A DNA stretch of 10,573 bases, from NCBI GenBank assembly GCA_045639845.1, contig JAZUDW010000061.1, forward strand, positions 1 to 10,573, written 5' to 3'. The notes under the pieces are model-generated. The model worked only from the letters and a program-made list of their open reading frames with translations, did no database searches and was not told the DNA's origin. Position 1 is the stretch's first letter; every line of letters begins with the position of its first letter. The DNA is from Colimorpha sp045639845 (GTDB lineage Bacteria; Bacteroidota; Bacteroidia; Bacteroidales; P3). Shown piece by piece: positions 1 through 8,274 of this stretch. A program made the translations under genes and the position numbers.

Positions 1-964
1 CAGCGAAATCGATCTTACCGTTAGCATCAACAGTCACATTCTCCAAGAGAGCATTGCGACGGATTGCGTTGTAGATATCAGGCTCGCTGTCTTTATCGAG
101 GTTAATCACCTTAGCATAGCAGCCGCCCTCGAAGTTAAACACACCTTCGTCGTCCCAACCATGCTCGTCGTCACCAATGAGGAGACGTTTAGGATCAGTG
201 CTGAGGGTAGTTTTGCCAGTACCGGAGAGACCGAAGAAAATAGCAGTATGTTCGCCATTCATATCGGTGTTTGCAGAGCAGTGCATGGAAGCGATACCCT
301 GAAGAGGCAGATAGTAGTTCATCATAGAGAACATACCCTTCTTCATCTCGCCACCATACCAAGTGTTAAGAATCACCTGCTCGCGGCTGGTAATATTGAA
401 AGCAACGCAAGTCTCGGAGTTAAGACCGAGTTCCTGATAGTTGTCAACCTTAGCTTTCGAAGCAGTATAGACAGTGAAGTTGGGAGCAAAATCCTTCAGT
501 TCTTCTTCGGTAGGAACAATGAACATATTCTTAACGAAATGAGCCTGCCAAGCCACTTCCATAATGAAACGGACAGCCATACGGGTGTTCTTATTGGCAC
601 CGCAGAAAGCATCAACCACAAAGAGTTCCTTGCCACAGAGTTCCTGCTTAGCGAGGTCCTTAACGATAGCCCAAGTGCTTTCGCTCATGGGGTGGTTGTC
701 GTTTTTGTATTCCGGAGTAGTCCACCAAACGGTGTTCTCGGAATTCTTGTCCATCACAATATACTTGTCTTTAGGAGAACGACCGGTATAGATACCCGTC
801 ATCACATTGATGGCATCCAGTTCGGTCTGCTGCCCTTTGTCGAAACCAGTGAGACCTTCAGCGGTTTCAAATTTAAAGAGGTCTTCGTACGAAGGATTGT
901 AATGAACATTCTTCACTCCGGTAATACCAAGAGCTTCAAGAGACTTAATGATATTTTCGTTCAT
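1..964 (-). CDS. pckA: Phosphoenolpyruvate carboxykinase (ATP), 3'-truncated by window edge
   Basis: This cytosolic enzyme interconverts oxaloacetate + ATP and PEP + CO2 + ADP. In anaerobic Bacteroidales it usually runs in the CO2-fixing direction toward succinate. The first 321 residues of roughly 535 are present. Seen in the translation: a GRSPKDKY substrate-binding segment near residue 61, WYGGEMKKG near 202 with the metal/substrate lysine, SMHCSAN near 226, a kinase P-loop GLSGTGKT at 245-252, and GDDEHGW near 264 carrying the metal-binding Asp. All are diagnostic of the ATP-dependent rather than the GTP-dependent family. The ATG at 964 gives MNENIIKSLEALGI, a normal N-terminus. The gene begins 35 bp after the ppdK stop with no visible promoter or terminator between, so co-transcription with ppdK is likely. 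The open frame runs off base 1 with no sign of damage. Confidence 0.98.
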   Translation of the reverse strand, partial: MNENIIKSLEALGITGVKNVHYNPSYEDLFKFETAEGLTGFDKGQQTELDAINVMTGIYTGRSPKDKYIVMDKNSENTVWWTTPEYKNDNHPMSESTWAIVKDLAKQELCGKELFVVDAFCGANKNTRMAVRFIMEVAWQAHFVKNMFIVPTEEELKDFAPNFTVYTASKAKVDNYQELGLNSETCVAFNITSREQVILNTWYGGEMKKGMFSMMNYYLPLQGIASMHCSANTDMNGEHTAIFFGLSGTGKTTLSTDPKRLLIGDDEHGWDDEGVFNFEGGCYAKVINLDKDSEPDIYNAIRRNALLENVTVDANGKIDFA

Positions 965-999
965 TGATTTGATAAAAAATTAGTTGTTTTGAAATATTT

Positions 1000-3717
<2,718 letters not shown>

Positions 3718-3780
3718 TTTTACTACTAATTATTTATTATTAATATATTTGTATTTTCTCGATTATTTACAAACGATTTG

Positions 3781-3788
3781 CAAAGATA
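3781..3788 (-). promoter_or_regulatory. Bacteroidota-type -7 promoter element for ppdK
   Basis: On the minus strand this reads TATCTTTG, a full match to the TAnnTTTG core used by the Bacteroidota primary sigma factor. It lies about 64 bp upstream of the ppdK ATG, giving a leader of about 55-60 nt. The upstream -33 element is weak: only a TTCG lies at an acceptable distance (about 22 nt), preceded by A-rich sequence. The downstream lack of another promoter suggests it also serves pckA. Confidence 0.65.
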
Positions 3789-3957
3789 GCATTTTTTTTC
3801 CAACCAGCGACGAACTTTTTCCATCACCTTGTTGCCGAGTCATCGATCCCAATATAGAACACATTGATAACATACGAATTATAAGCATACAAAAAAAACA
3901 CCACAATACTACCACCAATCCATTTTTTGCAAGCGCCCTAGCCTCTCATACACTACC

Positions 3958-3997
3958 AAAAAACAAGCAAGGCCTCCTACATAAAGAGACCTTGCTT
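3958..3997 (-). terminator. Rho-independent terminator of hup
   Basis: Read on the minus strand, AAGCAAGGTCTC (3997-3986) pairs with GAGGCCTTGCTT (3976-3965) over 12 positions with one U-G wobble and a 9-nt loop. A single G and then six Us (3963-3958) follow. There is no U-run on the plus-strand side, so the direction is clear. It ends hup transcription about 71 nt after the stop codon and keeps it from running into ppdK. Confidence 0.88.
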
Positions 3998-4068
3998 CAC
4001 CATAAGCCCACATACTGCCGAAGCATTATCACAACGGCGTGCAGGCAGAAGTTATTGGATGTTCAAAA

Positions 4069-4341
4069 CTATTTAATGGAATCTTTGAATTCCTTAGCAG
4101 GTTTGAATTTAGGGATCTTGTGTGCGGGAACAACAACAGCAGTACCTTTCTTGATATTTCGACCGATCTTCTCAGCTCTTTCGATGATCTCGAAAGTACC
4201 GAAGCCACGGAGGTAAACATTTTCACCATTAGCCATATTGCTCTTCACAGCTTCCATGAAGCTTTCAATAACTACTTGAACGGCAACTTTCTCAATGCCG
4301 GTTTTTTTTCCAATTTCTGATACAATTTCAGCTTTAGTCAT
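4069..4341 (-). CDS. hup: HU/IHF-family DNA-binding protein
   Basis: A 90-residue nucleoid protein that bends DNA as a dimer. Seen: the N-terminal helical part MTKAEIVSEIGKKTGI, the signature VYLRGFGTFEI around residues 42-52 ahead of the DNA-binding arms, the arm sequence with GRNIKKG, and a C-terminal IPKFKPAKEFKDSI closely matching the usual HU tail. Length equals the family norm of 90-95. The Pro that follows GRN in E. coli HU (RNPQTG), which wedges between bases at the arm tip, is Ile here; I recall Bacteroidota HU proteins having similar changes. It is a single-gene unit with a strong promoter at 4372-4402 and a terminator at 3958-3997. The ATG at 4341 begins the conserved MTKAE. Which HU paralogue it corresponds to cannot be told from the window. 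Confidence 0.97.
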   Translation of the reverse strand: MTKAEIVSEIGKKTGIEKVAVQVVIESFMEAVKSNMANGENVYLRGFGTFEIIERAEKIGRNIKKGTAVVVPAHKIPKFKPAKEFKDSIK

Positions 4342-4371
4342 ACGAATATTATTTTAACAAATTTGAAAGTA

Positions 4372-4402
4372 CAAAAGTACATGATTTCTGTCACATAACA
4401 AA
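4372..4402 (-). promoter_or_regulatory. Bacteroidota sigma promoter of hup (-33 and -7)
   Basis: On the minus strand, TTTG (4402-4399) is followed by exactly 19 bases and then TACTTTTG (4379-4372). This is the textbook TTTG-N19-TAnnTTTG arrangement. The ATG is about 30 nt downstream of the -7 element, so the leader is short. It is the best promoter in the window and fits the strong expression expected for HU. Confidence 0.85.
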
Positions 4403-4573
4403 AAAAAATTACAAAAAATATCAAACACCACTGATTTTCAACACCATTCCATAGTAAATAAAACAACCGAAGACAATGCAATCACTTTATTTTCATCAAC
4501 CAATCAGCAAAAAACGCAACATTTTTGATGTTTTTTTTCAAGGCATTCTCCCCCAATAGACTCATTGAAAAGC

Positions 4574-4608
4574 CTGATTTTTTTACAATATGAACGCTGA
4601 TTTTTTTA
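4574..4608. repeat. Exact 12-bp direct repeat, T-rich
   Basis: CTGATTTTTTTA occurs at 4574-4585 and again at 4597-4608, a 23-bp period. The surrounding DNA is AT-rich with many homopolymer runs, so chance or slippage may explain it. No function is proposed. Confidence 0.5.
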
Positions 4609-4732
4609 ATATTGCCATCTCCGCCACCATCTTCGCAGCCTCTAGAAGCAGCAAAAAAACAGCAGGCAAACAACGCCTTCGCACACCCTCACATGCCGGA
4701 TCACCAATCATGAAGCACCGTTCATCAATTAA

Positions 4733-4797
4733 GTGATGATGGAAAAACAAGTTACTATGAAATGAGACATTGTCACAAGTTATTTTTTCATCATCAC
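4733..4797. mobile_element. 65-bp MITE-like palindrome flanked by TAA
   Basis: The left arm begins GTGATGATGGAAAAACAAG. The right arm read in reverse complement begins GTGATGATGAAAAAATAAC and continues into TTGTGACAATG. The arms are therefore imperfect inverted copies spanning nearly the whole element, with only about 8 bp between. TAA lies directly outside both ends (4730-4732 and 4798-4800) as a direct, not inverted, repeat, which is the expected footprint of a 3-bp target duplication. The right end matches the right end of the 242-bp element at 5382-5623 at 24 of the first 26 positions. No transposase is encoded. A plain hairpin or terminator is an alternative, but the shared ends and flanking duplications favour a mobile-element relic. 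Confidence 0.65.
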
Positions 4798-4927
4798 TAA
4801 AGTCCGTCAGCCGCGGCAATAAGACACGGATGCTTCCACACAAAGAAAAGATCAGCCCCAAAGGTAAAGCATTTGCAGATCAACTAAAGAAAGCCTCCAT
4901 GACAAATATGATTCAGTTCCCGGGCTA

Positions 4928-5143
4928 CTACTGCTGATTGTTGGCCCACTTATCTTTATCCTGCTTATCCTTTTCTTTCTTTTTGGCACGATACAAGAGG
5001 AAAGCGCCCAGCAAACCAAAAAGGAAAGTATTGTTGACCTGCCCTGCCACTCGATCCACGGGGGCTTCGGCAACCGACATTGCTATCATCCCCAAAAACG
5101 ATATCGACCCCAACACGATAAAAATCCATCCCCATATTTTCAC
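4928..5143 (-). CDS. Small two-helix membrane protein
   Basis: A 71-residue protein beginning with GTG. Two hydrophobic segments are visible (about residues 3-24, WGWIFIVLGSISFLGMIAM, and 37-53, NNTFLFGLLGAFLLYRA). A strongly charged KKKEKDKQDKDKW tail follows and by the positive-inside rule should be cytosolic. The form WGWIFIVLG...GAFLLYRAKKK resembles small uncharacterised membrane proteins common in Bacteroidota; no function is known to me. The GTG overlaps the TGA of the upstream gene (GTGA) and is preceded at 5150-5156 by AAGGAGG. This fixes the start and points to translational coupling with its neighbour. Confidence 0.75.
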   Translation of the reverse strand: MKIWGWIFIVLGSISFLGMIAMSVAEAPVDRVAGQVNNTFLFGLLGAFLLYRAKKKEKDKQDKDKWANNQQ

Positions 5144-5346
5144 AAGTCACCTCCTTCGTCTGTAAAATCGACATCCGTCTTATGAGAACACCACACGATA
5201 ATCATGCCTATCAATCCCAAAAAGAAGACCAATGCAGAACTCCATCCGCCCCCTATTTCCCGTTTGGAACCGACGCCATAAAATACAACGGCAAGAATCA
5301 ACCTAAAAAACAGTCGAACAACAAATAACAACAATGATTCATCCAT
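5140..5346 (-). CDS. Small two-helix membrane protein, possibly superinfection-immunity-like
   Basis: A 68-residue protein with hydrophobic segments at about 5-25 and 34-53, joined by a short KREIGGGW loop and ending in CSHKTDVDFTDEG. The pattern K-x-IG-x-GWS, then LGLIGMII, then CSxKxDVDF recalls a family of very short Bacteroidota membrane proteins with the same loop and tail. A loose similarity to superinfection-immunity-type two-helix proteins is possible but unproven. It is the first gene of a two-gene unit with the next gene (4-bp overlap). The start ATG at 5346 lies 36 bp from the end of the 242-bp MITE-like element. No TAnnTTTG element is visible between them, so its promoter is unclear and may lie within the element. 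Confidence 0.72.
   Translation of the reverse strand: MDESLLLFVVRLFFRLILAVVFYGVGSKREIGGGWSSALVFFLGLIGMIIVWCSHKTDVDFTDEGGDL
5147..5156 (-). promoter_or_regulatory. Perfect Shine-Dalgarno sequence before GTG at 5143
   Basis: The minus strand reads AAGGAGGTGA, complementary over all ten bases to the usual 3' end of bacterial 16S rRNA. CTT and then the GTG start follow. It lies inside the last codons of the upstream gene. Such a strong site stands out because the other starts in this window show none. It settles the choice of GTG as start. Confidence 0.85.
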
Positions 5347-5434
5347 AAAGCATTATTTTTTTTGATAATAGACCAGCATTAGTGATAATTAAAATAAATT
5401 GGTACGATTTTGCTATAGACTGTTAAGATATTTT

Positions 5435-5484
5435 GGAGTTGAGACGAGGGTGCATAGCGGACTATGCAACTGAGGCTCGACTTC
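5435..5484. repeat. Long hairpin inside the MITE-like element
   Basis: GGAGTTGAG (5435-5443) pairs with CTCGACTTC (5476-5484) over nine positions including two G-U wobbles. A 7-by-7 internal loop rich in possible G-A pairs follows, then a perfect 7-bp stem TGCATAG/CTATGCA (5451-5457, 5462-5468) closed by a CGGA tetraloop. The pairing is written for plus-strand RNA; whether it is transcribed is unknown. Confidence 0.6.
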
Positions 5485-5504
5485 AAAACAGCCAACAATA
5501 TGAA

Positions 5505-5555
5505 GAAGTCCTGTGGACTTCGATAGTGGTCCGTAAGGATTGCTCAGCGGAGCAA
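5505..5555. repeat. Two further short-loop hairpins in the element
   Basis: GAAGTCC (5505-5511) pairs perfectly with GGACTTC (5515-5521) around a 3-nt loop. TTGCTC (5540-5545) pairs with GAGCAA (5550-5555) around AGCG. Together with the hairpin at 5435-5484 they make three stems in a row with very short loops, which is more order than expected in decaying intergenic DNA. Confidence 0.55.
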
Positions 5556-5643
5556 GCAAAACGGAGAAAAAGGCGTGTCAAGTTGTCAAACTATAGTGTC
5601 CCAAGTTATTTTTTCAACATCACTTATTATTCATGCGGACTAA

Positions 5644-6057
5644 TTAGTTTATTCTAACATTCAGTTTTTCTTCAGCCTCGGCCTTGAGAAGTTCAAGCAG
5701 CCTGAGGTTGTTTTTGTTTTCGGCCACCAGCGTCGATATCCTCGAAGCCTCGGCCACCATATTCTCATCAGGTTCGAAACGATCGGGATGGCACCTCACT
5801 ATCAGTTTCTTGTATAGTTCCTGGGCATAGAATGTGCTGTTGATCACATTCTTGAAATCCACCTCACCCTCGCCCATCACCCTGCGTTTGGCTTCAGCTT
5901 TGGCATCGGGACGGGAGACACAGCGAGCCACCAGAAGAGCCAGCACCAAGGCACCTTCAGCAATAGAGACCCACATCCACCAGTTGACAGGCTGATGCTG
6001 AGCCGCCGATAGCATAGCAACGCTATCGGCAATAGTTTGTAACGTAGTAGTGTGCAT
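5644..6057 (-). CDS. Membrane-anchored J-domain-like protein
   Basis: A 137-residue protein with a single hydrophobic segment near residues 26-46 (WWMWVSIAEGALVLALLVARC). A C-terminal helical part follows: FYAQELYKKLIVRCHPDRFEP, with HPD at residues 90-92, then a leucine/glutamate-rich helix to the end. The HPD motif after a basic amphipathic helix is the hallmark of J-domains, which stimulate the ATPase of Hsp70 (DnaK). The region after HPD is shorter than a classic J-domain helix III-IV, so this is J-like rather than DnaJ. It follows the 130-residue gene by 12 bp and is probably in one operon with it. The likely topology is N-terminus out and J-part in the cytosol. The client or partner is unknown. 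The stop lies 18 bp from the TTA flank of the MITE-like element. Confidence 0.85.
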   Translation of the reverse strand: MHTTTLQTIADSVAMLSAAQHQPVNWWMWVSIAEGALVLALLVARCVSRPDAKAEAKRRVMGEGEVDFKNVINSTFYAQELYKKLIVRCHPDRFEPDENMVAEASRISTLVAENKNNLRLLELLKAEAEEKLNVRIN

Positions 6058-6069
6058 GATAATAAATAA

Positions 6070-6462
6070 TTATTGAAGCATAATAAAATCTTTAAGTTGC
6101 CAGCGAGAGCCATAGTTTCCACTGTCGGAATGCACCTCCAGTGTATCCCAGCCAAGCACCACCATACGGCGCACCAGCACATCGTCGGCAAGAATCGAAG
6201 CCCCCAGAGCCACCATCTCGTCGCGCGAAAGCTGGCGTCCTGCAAAAGCTTTGATCCTAAACCCACTATACAAAGCATTGGAGAACTGATGTTTGTATTC
6301 TCTGCAGCCCTTCGATATGCTCGCTTCTAAGAGCACCGGCACCGTACCCCCCACAAAAGCCTCGCGCGCTTCGGCATTGAAACGGGCTATCAATTTTGAT
6401 CGTGAATTACGATCCTGAAACCAACCCACTATACGGTTGATGAAATTCGGTATTACAGCCAT
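6070..6462 (-). CDS. Conserved protein of unknown function, partner of the J-like protein
   Basis: A 130-residue soluble protein with no signal peptide or membrane segment. Notable parts are FINRIVGWFQDRNSRSKLI near the N-terminus, LLEASISKG (44-52) followed by YKHQFSNALYSGFRIKAFAGRQLS, and the C-terminal VVLGWDTLEV...GNYGSRWQLKDF. I recall similar proteins next to J-domain genes in Bacteroidales, but no function is established and I cannot verify this here. The ATG at 6462 lies downstream of a TAnnTTTG element at 6523-6530, and the gene leads the two-gene unit. Sharing an operon with a J-like protein suggests a role linked to that protein, such as substrate delivery; this is inference only. 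Confidence 0.82.
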   Translation of the reverse strand: MAVIPNFINRIVGWFQDRNSRSKLIARFNAEAREAFVGGTVPVLLEASISKGCREYKHQFSNALYSGFRIKAFAGRQLSRDEMVALGASILADDVLVRRMVVLGWDTLEVHSDSGNYGSRWQLKDFIMLQ

Positions 6463-6522
6463 TGAATATTATTTATTGATTTATAATCATAAAAACAAAC
6501 ATTCCTATTGGAAATCTTTTTG

Positions 6523-6530
6523 CAAAAATA
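6523..6530 (-). promoter_or_regulatory. -7 promoter element for the J-protein operon
   Basis: The minus strand reads TATTTTTG, matching TAnnTTTG. It is about 60 bp upstream of the ATG at 6462. No good TTTG is present at the -33 position; the region there reads GTGTGGG. Confidence 0.55.
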
Positions 6531-6865
6531 AACAGAACACTCCTGCACCCACACCATTCGCAAGCCTTGCAAAATCACCCTCAAACAGCAAAAAAAACAT
6601 AAAGGCACCCTTTCCGACTGCAGAGACACCTCATCACTAACATCCTCGCCACAGCACCCATGCAGCACCAGCCACCCTACCCCACCGCACACTATCGAAT
6701 AGCACTCAAACGAAAACAAAATATACTATTATCTTATTTTTACATATTCGATGCACCTCCACGCAGCAGAAAAAGCGCAACACACCGACTATTAATTATC
6801 AGCACATTGCCCACCAACCATCAATAAAAAAAGCACAAAACGTCAGCCGATTCAAAAAAAAGTTG

Positions 6866-6873
6866 TAATTTTG
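6866..6873 (+). promoter_or_regulatory. -7 promoter element for the OmpA-domain gene
   Basis: TAATTTTG matches the TAnnTTTG core, 30 bp before the ATG at 6904, so the leader would be only about 20-25 nt. An A-run precedes it. No clear -33 TTTG is seen. Its position inside the longer TTG-initiated frame supports the later ATG start. Confidence 0.65.
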
Positions 6874-6903
6874 CCCCCGTTTTTAAAATTAATACTTAAT
6901 ATT

Positions 6904-8202
6904 ATGAAACGCTTCATCATTGCCATCTTAACCCTCTTCCTCGTAGCAGGTATCAACGATCTGCAAGCTCAAAGCAAAGGGACTGGCAAAAAGACGAACA
7001 CCTCCAAATCATCGAAAGCCAAGAAACCTGCTCCAAAGCCCAAGCCGGTCGATACTCCACTGCCTGCAAACAGCAACGACTGTATTTTCGCCATTGAGTT
7101 GCAGCCCGATGTCACCTTCGGTCCCACCACCGCCCCTCAAGGCGCTGGCAGAGTGCAAGATGTGATGAGAGACAAAAACAACCCCTACGTATTCGAATAC
7201 GAACACAATTCGGTATGGTATAAATTCACCGTTCCCTACAACGGCAATCTGGAGATCGCCATCACTCAAAACAACCCGAAGGACAACTACGACTTCCTCG
7301 TGTATAAATATACCGACAACTATTTCTCCAACCACATCATCGAAGGCAAAGTGAAGCCCGTAGCCGCCTGCCTCAACGCCGTTGATAGCGCCGCCAAAGC
7401 CGGTACCCCTCAGTTGGGCATGAAAAAAGACGCCTCCAAACTGTTCATCGATAGCAAGAGCCGCGAAGGCTTCGTGAAGTCCATACCCGTTCGTAAAGGC
7501 GAAGTGTACTACATCGCTCTCGACAACCAATCGGCCAACGGTAGCGGCCACTCCATCAAGGTATCCATACAGGTTGAATCGTACGAACCCACCATCATCT
7601 TCTGGGACAACGACGAGAAAAAACGCGTAGAGGTAGATCTGCTCATCCTCGAGAAGAACACCGACAACCGCCCCATCGTGAAAAACGCCCACTACCGCGG
7701 CGGCAAGGTGAAATTCGTTCCAGGATTCAACTACACCCTCTATGCCAAGAAAGACGGATACTTCTCCGTATATAAAGACTTTAACTCCAATGTATTCCGC
7801 GAAGACACTCTGCTCCGCGTGCTCATGAACAAGACCGTAAAAGGCACCACATTCCCCATCTCCGACGTCTATTTCGACGACAACGGCGACCTCCTGCCCG
7901 AATCAGACACCGCCCTCATGAACTACATATCCATGTTCCGAAACCACAACGACATCACCTTCCAAGTGAAAGGTTTCGTACAGTCCTATGGCGTAGATCT
8001 GCAGCGCGACATGCAGCTATCGCTCAAACGAGCCCAGTCCGTCAAGAACTTCTTTGTCCAACACGGCATAGCCGACAACCGTATCACTGTGGCTGGTATG
8101 TCGCAAAATGAGATCAAGCGATCAGCGGCAGCAGCTCTCAATAAAGGGCAGGCTTTCAGTGCCACCAAGATCAAACTAGTCATTACCGGCATTCAGCCCT
8201 AA
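6904..8202 (+). CDS. Secreted OmpA-domain protein with beta-sandwich N-terminal region
   Basis: A 432-residue protein. It opens with a clear signal peptide (MKRFIIAILTLFLVAGINDLQAQ, probable cleavage after AQ at residue 23). A Lys/Pro-rich linker follows (25-52). Next is a beta-rich region (about 95-225) with HNSVWYKFTVPYNGNLEI and NYDFLVYKY, like the pre-peptidase C-type sandwiches found in Bacteroidota OmpA proteins. The C-terminal OmpA-like domain (about 315-430) has FPISDVYFDDNGDLLPES, LSLKRAQSVKNFF and HGIADNRITVAGMSQ. Such domains bind peptidoglycan between outer membrane and cell wall. The usual G-H-x-D site reads KGFVQSYG here, so the ligand-binding Asp appears absent, while the Arg of LSxxRA is kept. 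A TTG at 6871 would extend the frame, but it overlaps the promoter core and would spoil the signal peptide. Probably periplasmic; no beta-barrel is evident. Confidence 0.88.
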   Translation: MKRFIIAILTLFLVAGINDLQAQSKGTGKKTNTSKSSKAKKPAPKPKPVDTPLPANSNDCIFAIELQPDVTFGPTTAPQGAGRVQDVMRDKNNPYVFEYEHNSVWYKFTVPYNGNLEIAITQNNPKDNYDFLVYKYTDNYFSNHIIEGKVKPVAACLNAVDSAAKAGTPQLGMKKDASKLFIDSKSREGFVKSIPVRKGEVYYIALDNQSANGSGHSIKVSIQVESYEPTIIFWDNDEKKRVEVDLLILEKNTDNRPIVKNAHYRGGKVKFVPGFNYTLYAKKDGYFSVYKDFNSNVFREDTLLRVLMNKTVKGTTFPISDVYFDDNGDLLPESDTALMNYISMFRNHNDITFQVKGFVQSYGVDLQRDMQLSLKRAQSVKNFFVQHGIADNRITVAGMSQNEIKRSAAAALNKGQAFSATKIKLVITGIQP

Positions 8203-8274
8203 TCCTCTTGTACCGATACTACGACAAAGAACAAAAAAAAGGATAACGACTAATTAAGAAACTCAACCTACGAT

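Larger units (their letters stand above)
3718..4068. other. Intergenic region between ppdK and hup
   Basis: This 351-bp gap holds two recognisable signals, both on the minus strand: the hup terminator (3958-3997) and the ppdK promoter core (3781-3788). The AT-rich 70 bp next to ppdK are its leader. Between the two signals (about 3789-3957) I see no gene or strong structure. An open frame on the plus strand at 3749-4216 overlaps the hup 3' end, has no recognisable protein features and is not credible. Confidence 0.7.
4342..4927. other. Long intergenic region upstream of hup
   Basis: This 586-bp gap contains the hup promoter (4372-4402) and a 65-bp MITE-like palindrome (4733-4797). The rest is AT-rich with long A and T runs, including an exact 12-bp direct repeat CTGATTTTTTTA at 4574-4585 and 4597-4608. 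Minus-strand open frames at 4482-4673 and 4583-4861 have no recognisable protein features, and the second runs through the palindrome. I see no convincing gene here. Confidence 0.65.
5382..5623. mobile_element. 242-bp MITE-like element with structured interior, flanked by TTA
   Basis: The left end begins GTGATAATTAAAATAAATTGG and continues to CTATAGACTGTTAAGA. The right end in reverse complement begins GTGATGTTGAAAAAATAAC and continues TTGGGACACTATAGTTTGAC. The two align as imperfect inverted repeats of about 35-45 bp sharing GTGAT, an A-rich block, TTGG and CTATAG. TTA lies directly outside both ends (5379-5381, 5624-5626) as a direct repeat. The right end is nearly the same as that of the 65-bp element at 4733-4797. 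The interior has no believable coding frame but carries three compact hairpins. It sits between the J-domain gene and the small membrane-protein pair and may affect transcription of either. Confidence 0.65.
6463..6903. other. Divergent intergenic region
   Basis: 441 bp separate the minus-strand J-protein operon from the plus-strand OmpA gene. Promoter cores lie at each end (6523-6530 minus, 6866-6873 plus). Between them the DNA is highly C-rich on the plus strand: my count for 6541-6720 is 71 C against 20 G. A minus-strand open frame at 6453-6719 crosses the promoter and has no recognisable protein features. I see no gene or clear hairpin in the centre. Confidence 0.65.

Noticed and set aside
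161..967. Plus-strand open frame opposite pckA (268 codons)
   Set aside because: Antisense to a clear pckA frame with intact catalytic motifs; no signal of its own.
3749..4216. Plus-strand open frame of 155 codons
   Set aside because: Runs through the ppdK promoter, the hup terminator and the hup 3' end; composition is that of AT-rich intergenic DNA.
4518..4538. Short stem AACAT/ATGTT followed by eight Ts, terminator-like on plus strand
   Set aside because: Five AT-rich pairs only and no plus-strand gene upstream to terminate; T-runs are frequent in this stretch.
4482..4861. Overlapping minus-strand open frames of 63 and 92 codons
   Set aside because: No recognisable domain, and the longer one reads through the MITE-like palindrome.
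4859..4866. TACCTTTG on minus strand, also at 9669-9676, matching TAnnTTTG
   Set aside because: No gene begins downstream in that direction at either place and no -33 element is present; likely chance.
5433..5657. Plus-strand open frame of 74 codons in the larger MITE-like element
   Set aside because: Covers the hairpins and the inverted end, continues past the element, and has no protein features.
6453..6719. Minus-strand open frame of 88 codons
   Set aside because: Overlaps the promoter and start of the 130-residue gene in another frame; Cys-rich appearance comes from C-rich plus-strand DNA.
7009..7692. Minus-strand open frame of 227 codons
   Set aside because: Antisense shadow of the OmpA-domain gene; Val/Gly/Phe-rich translation typical of reverse reading of GC-ending codons.
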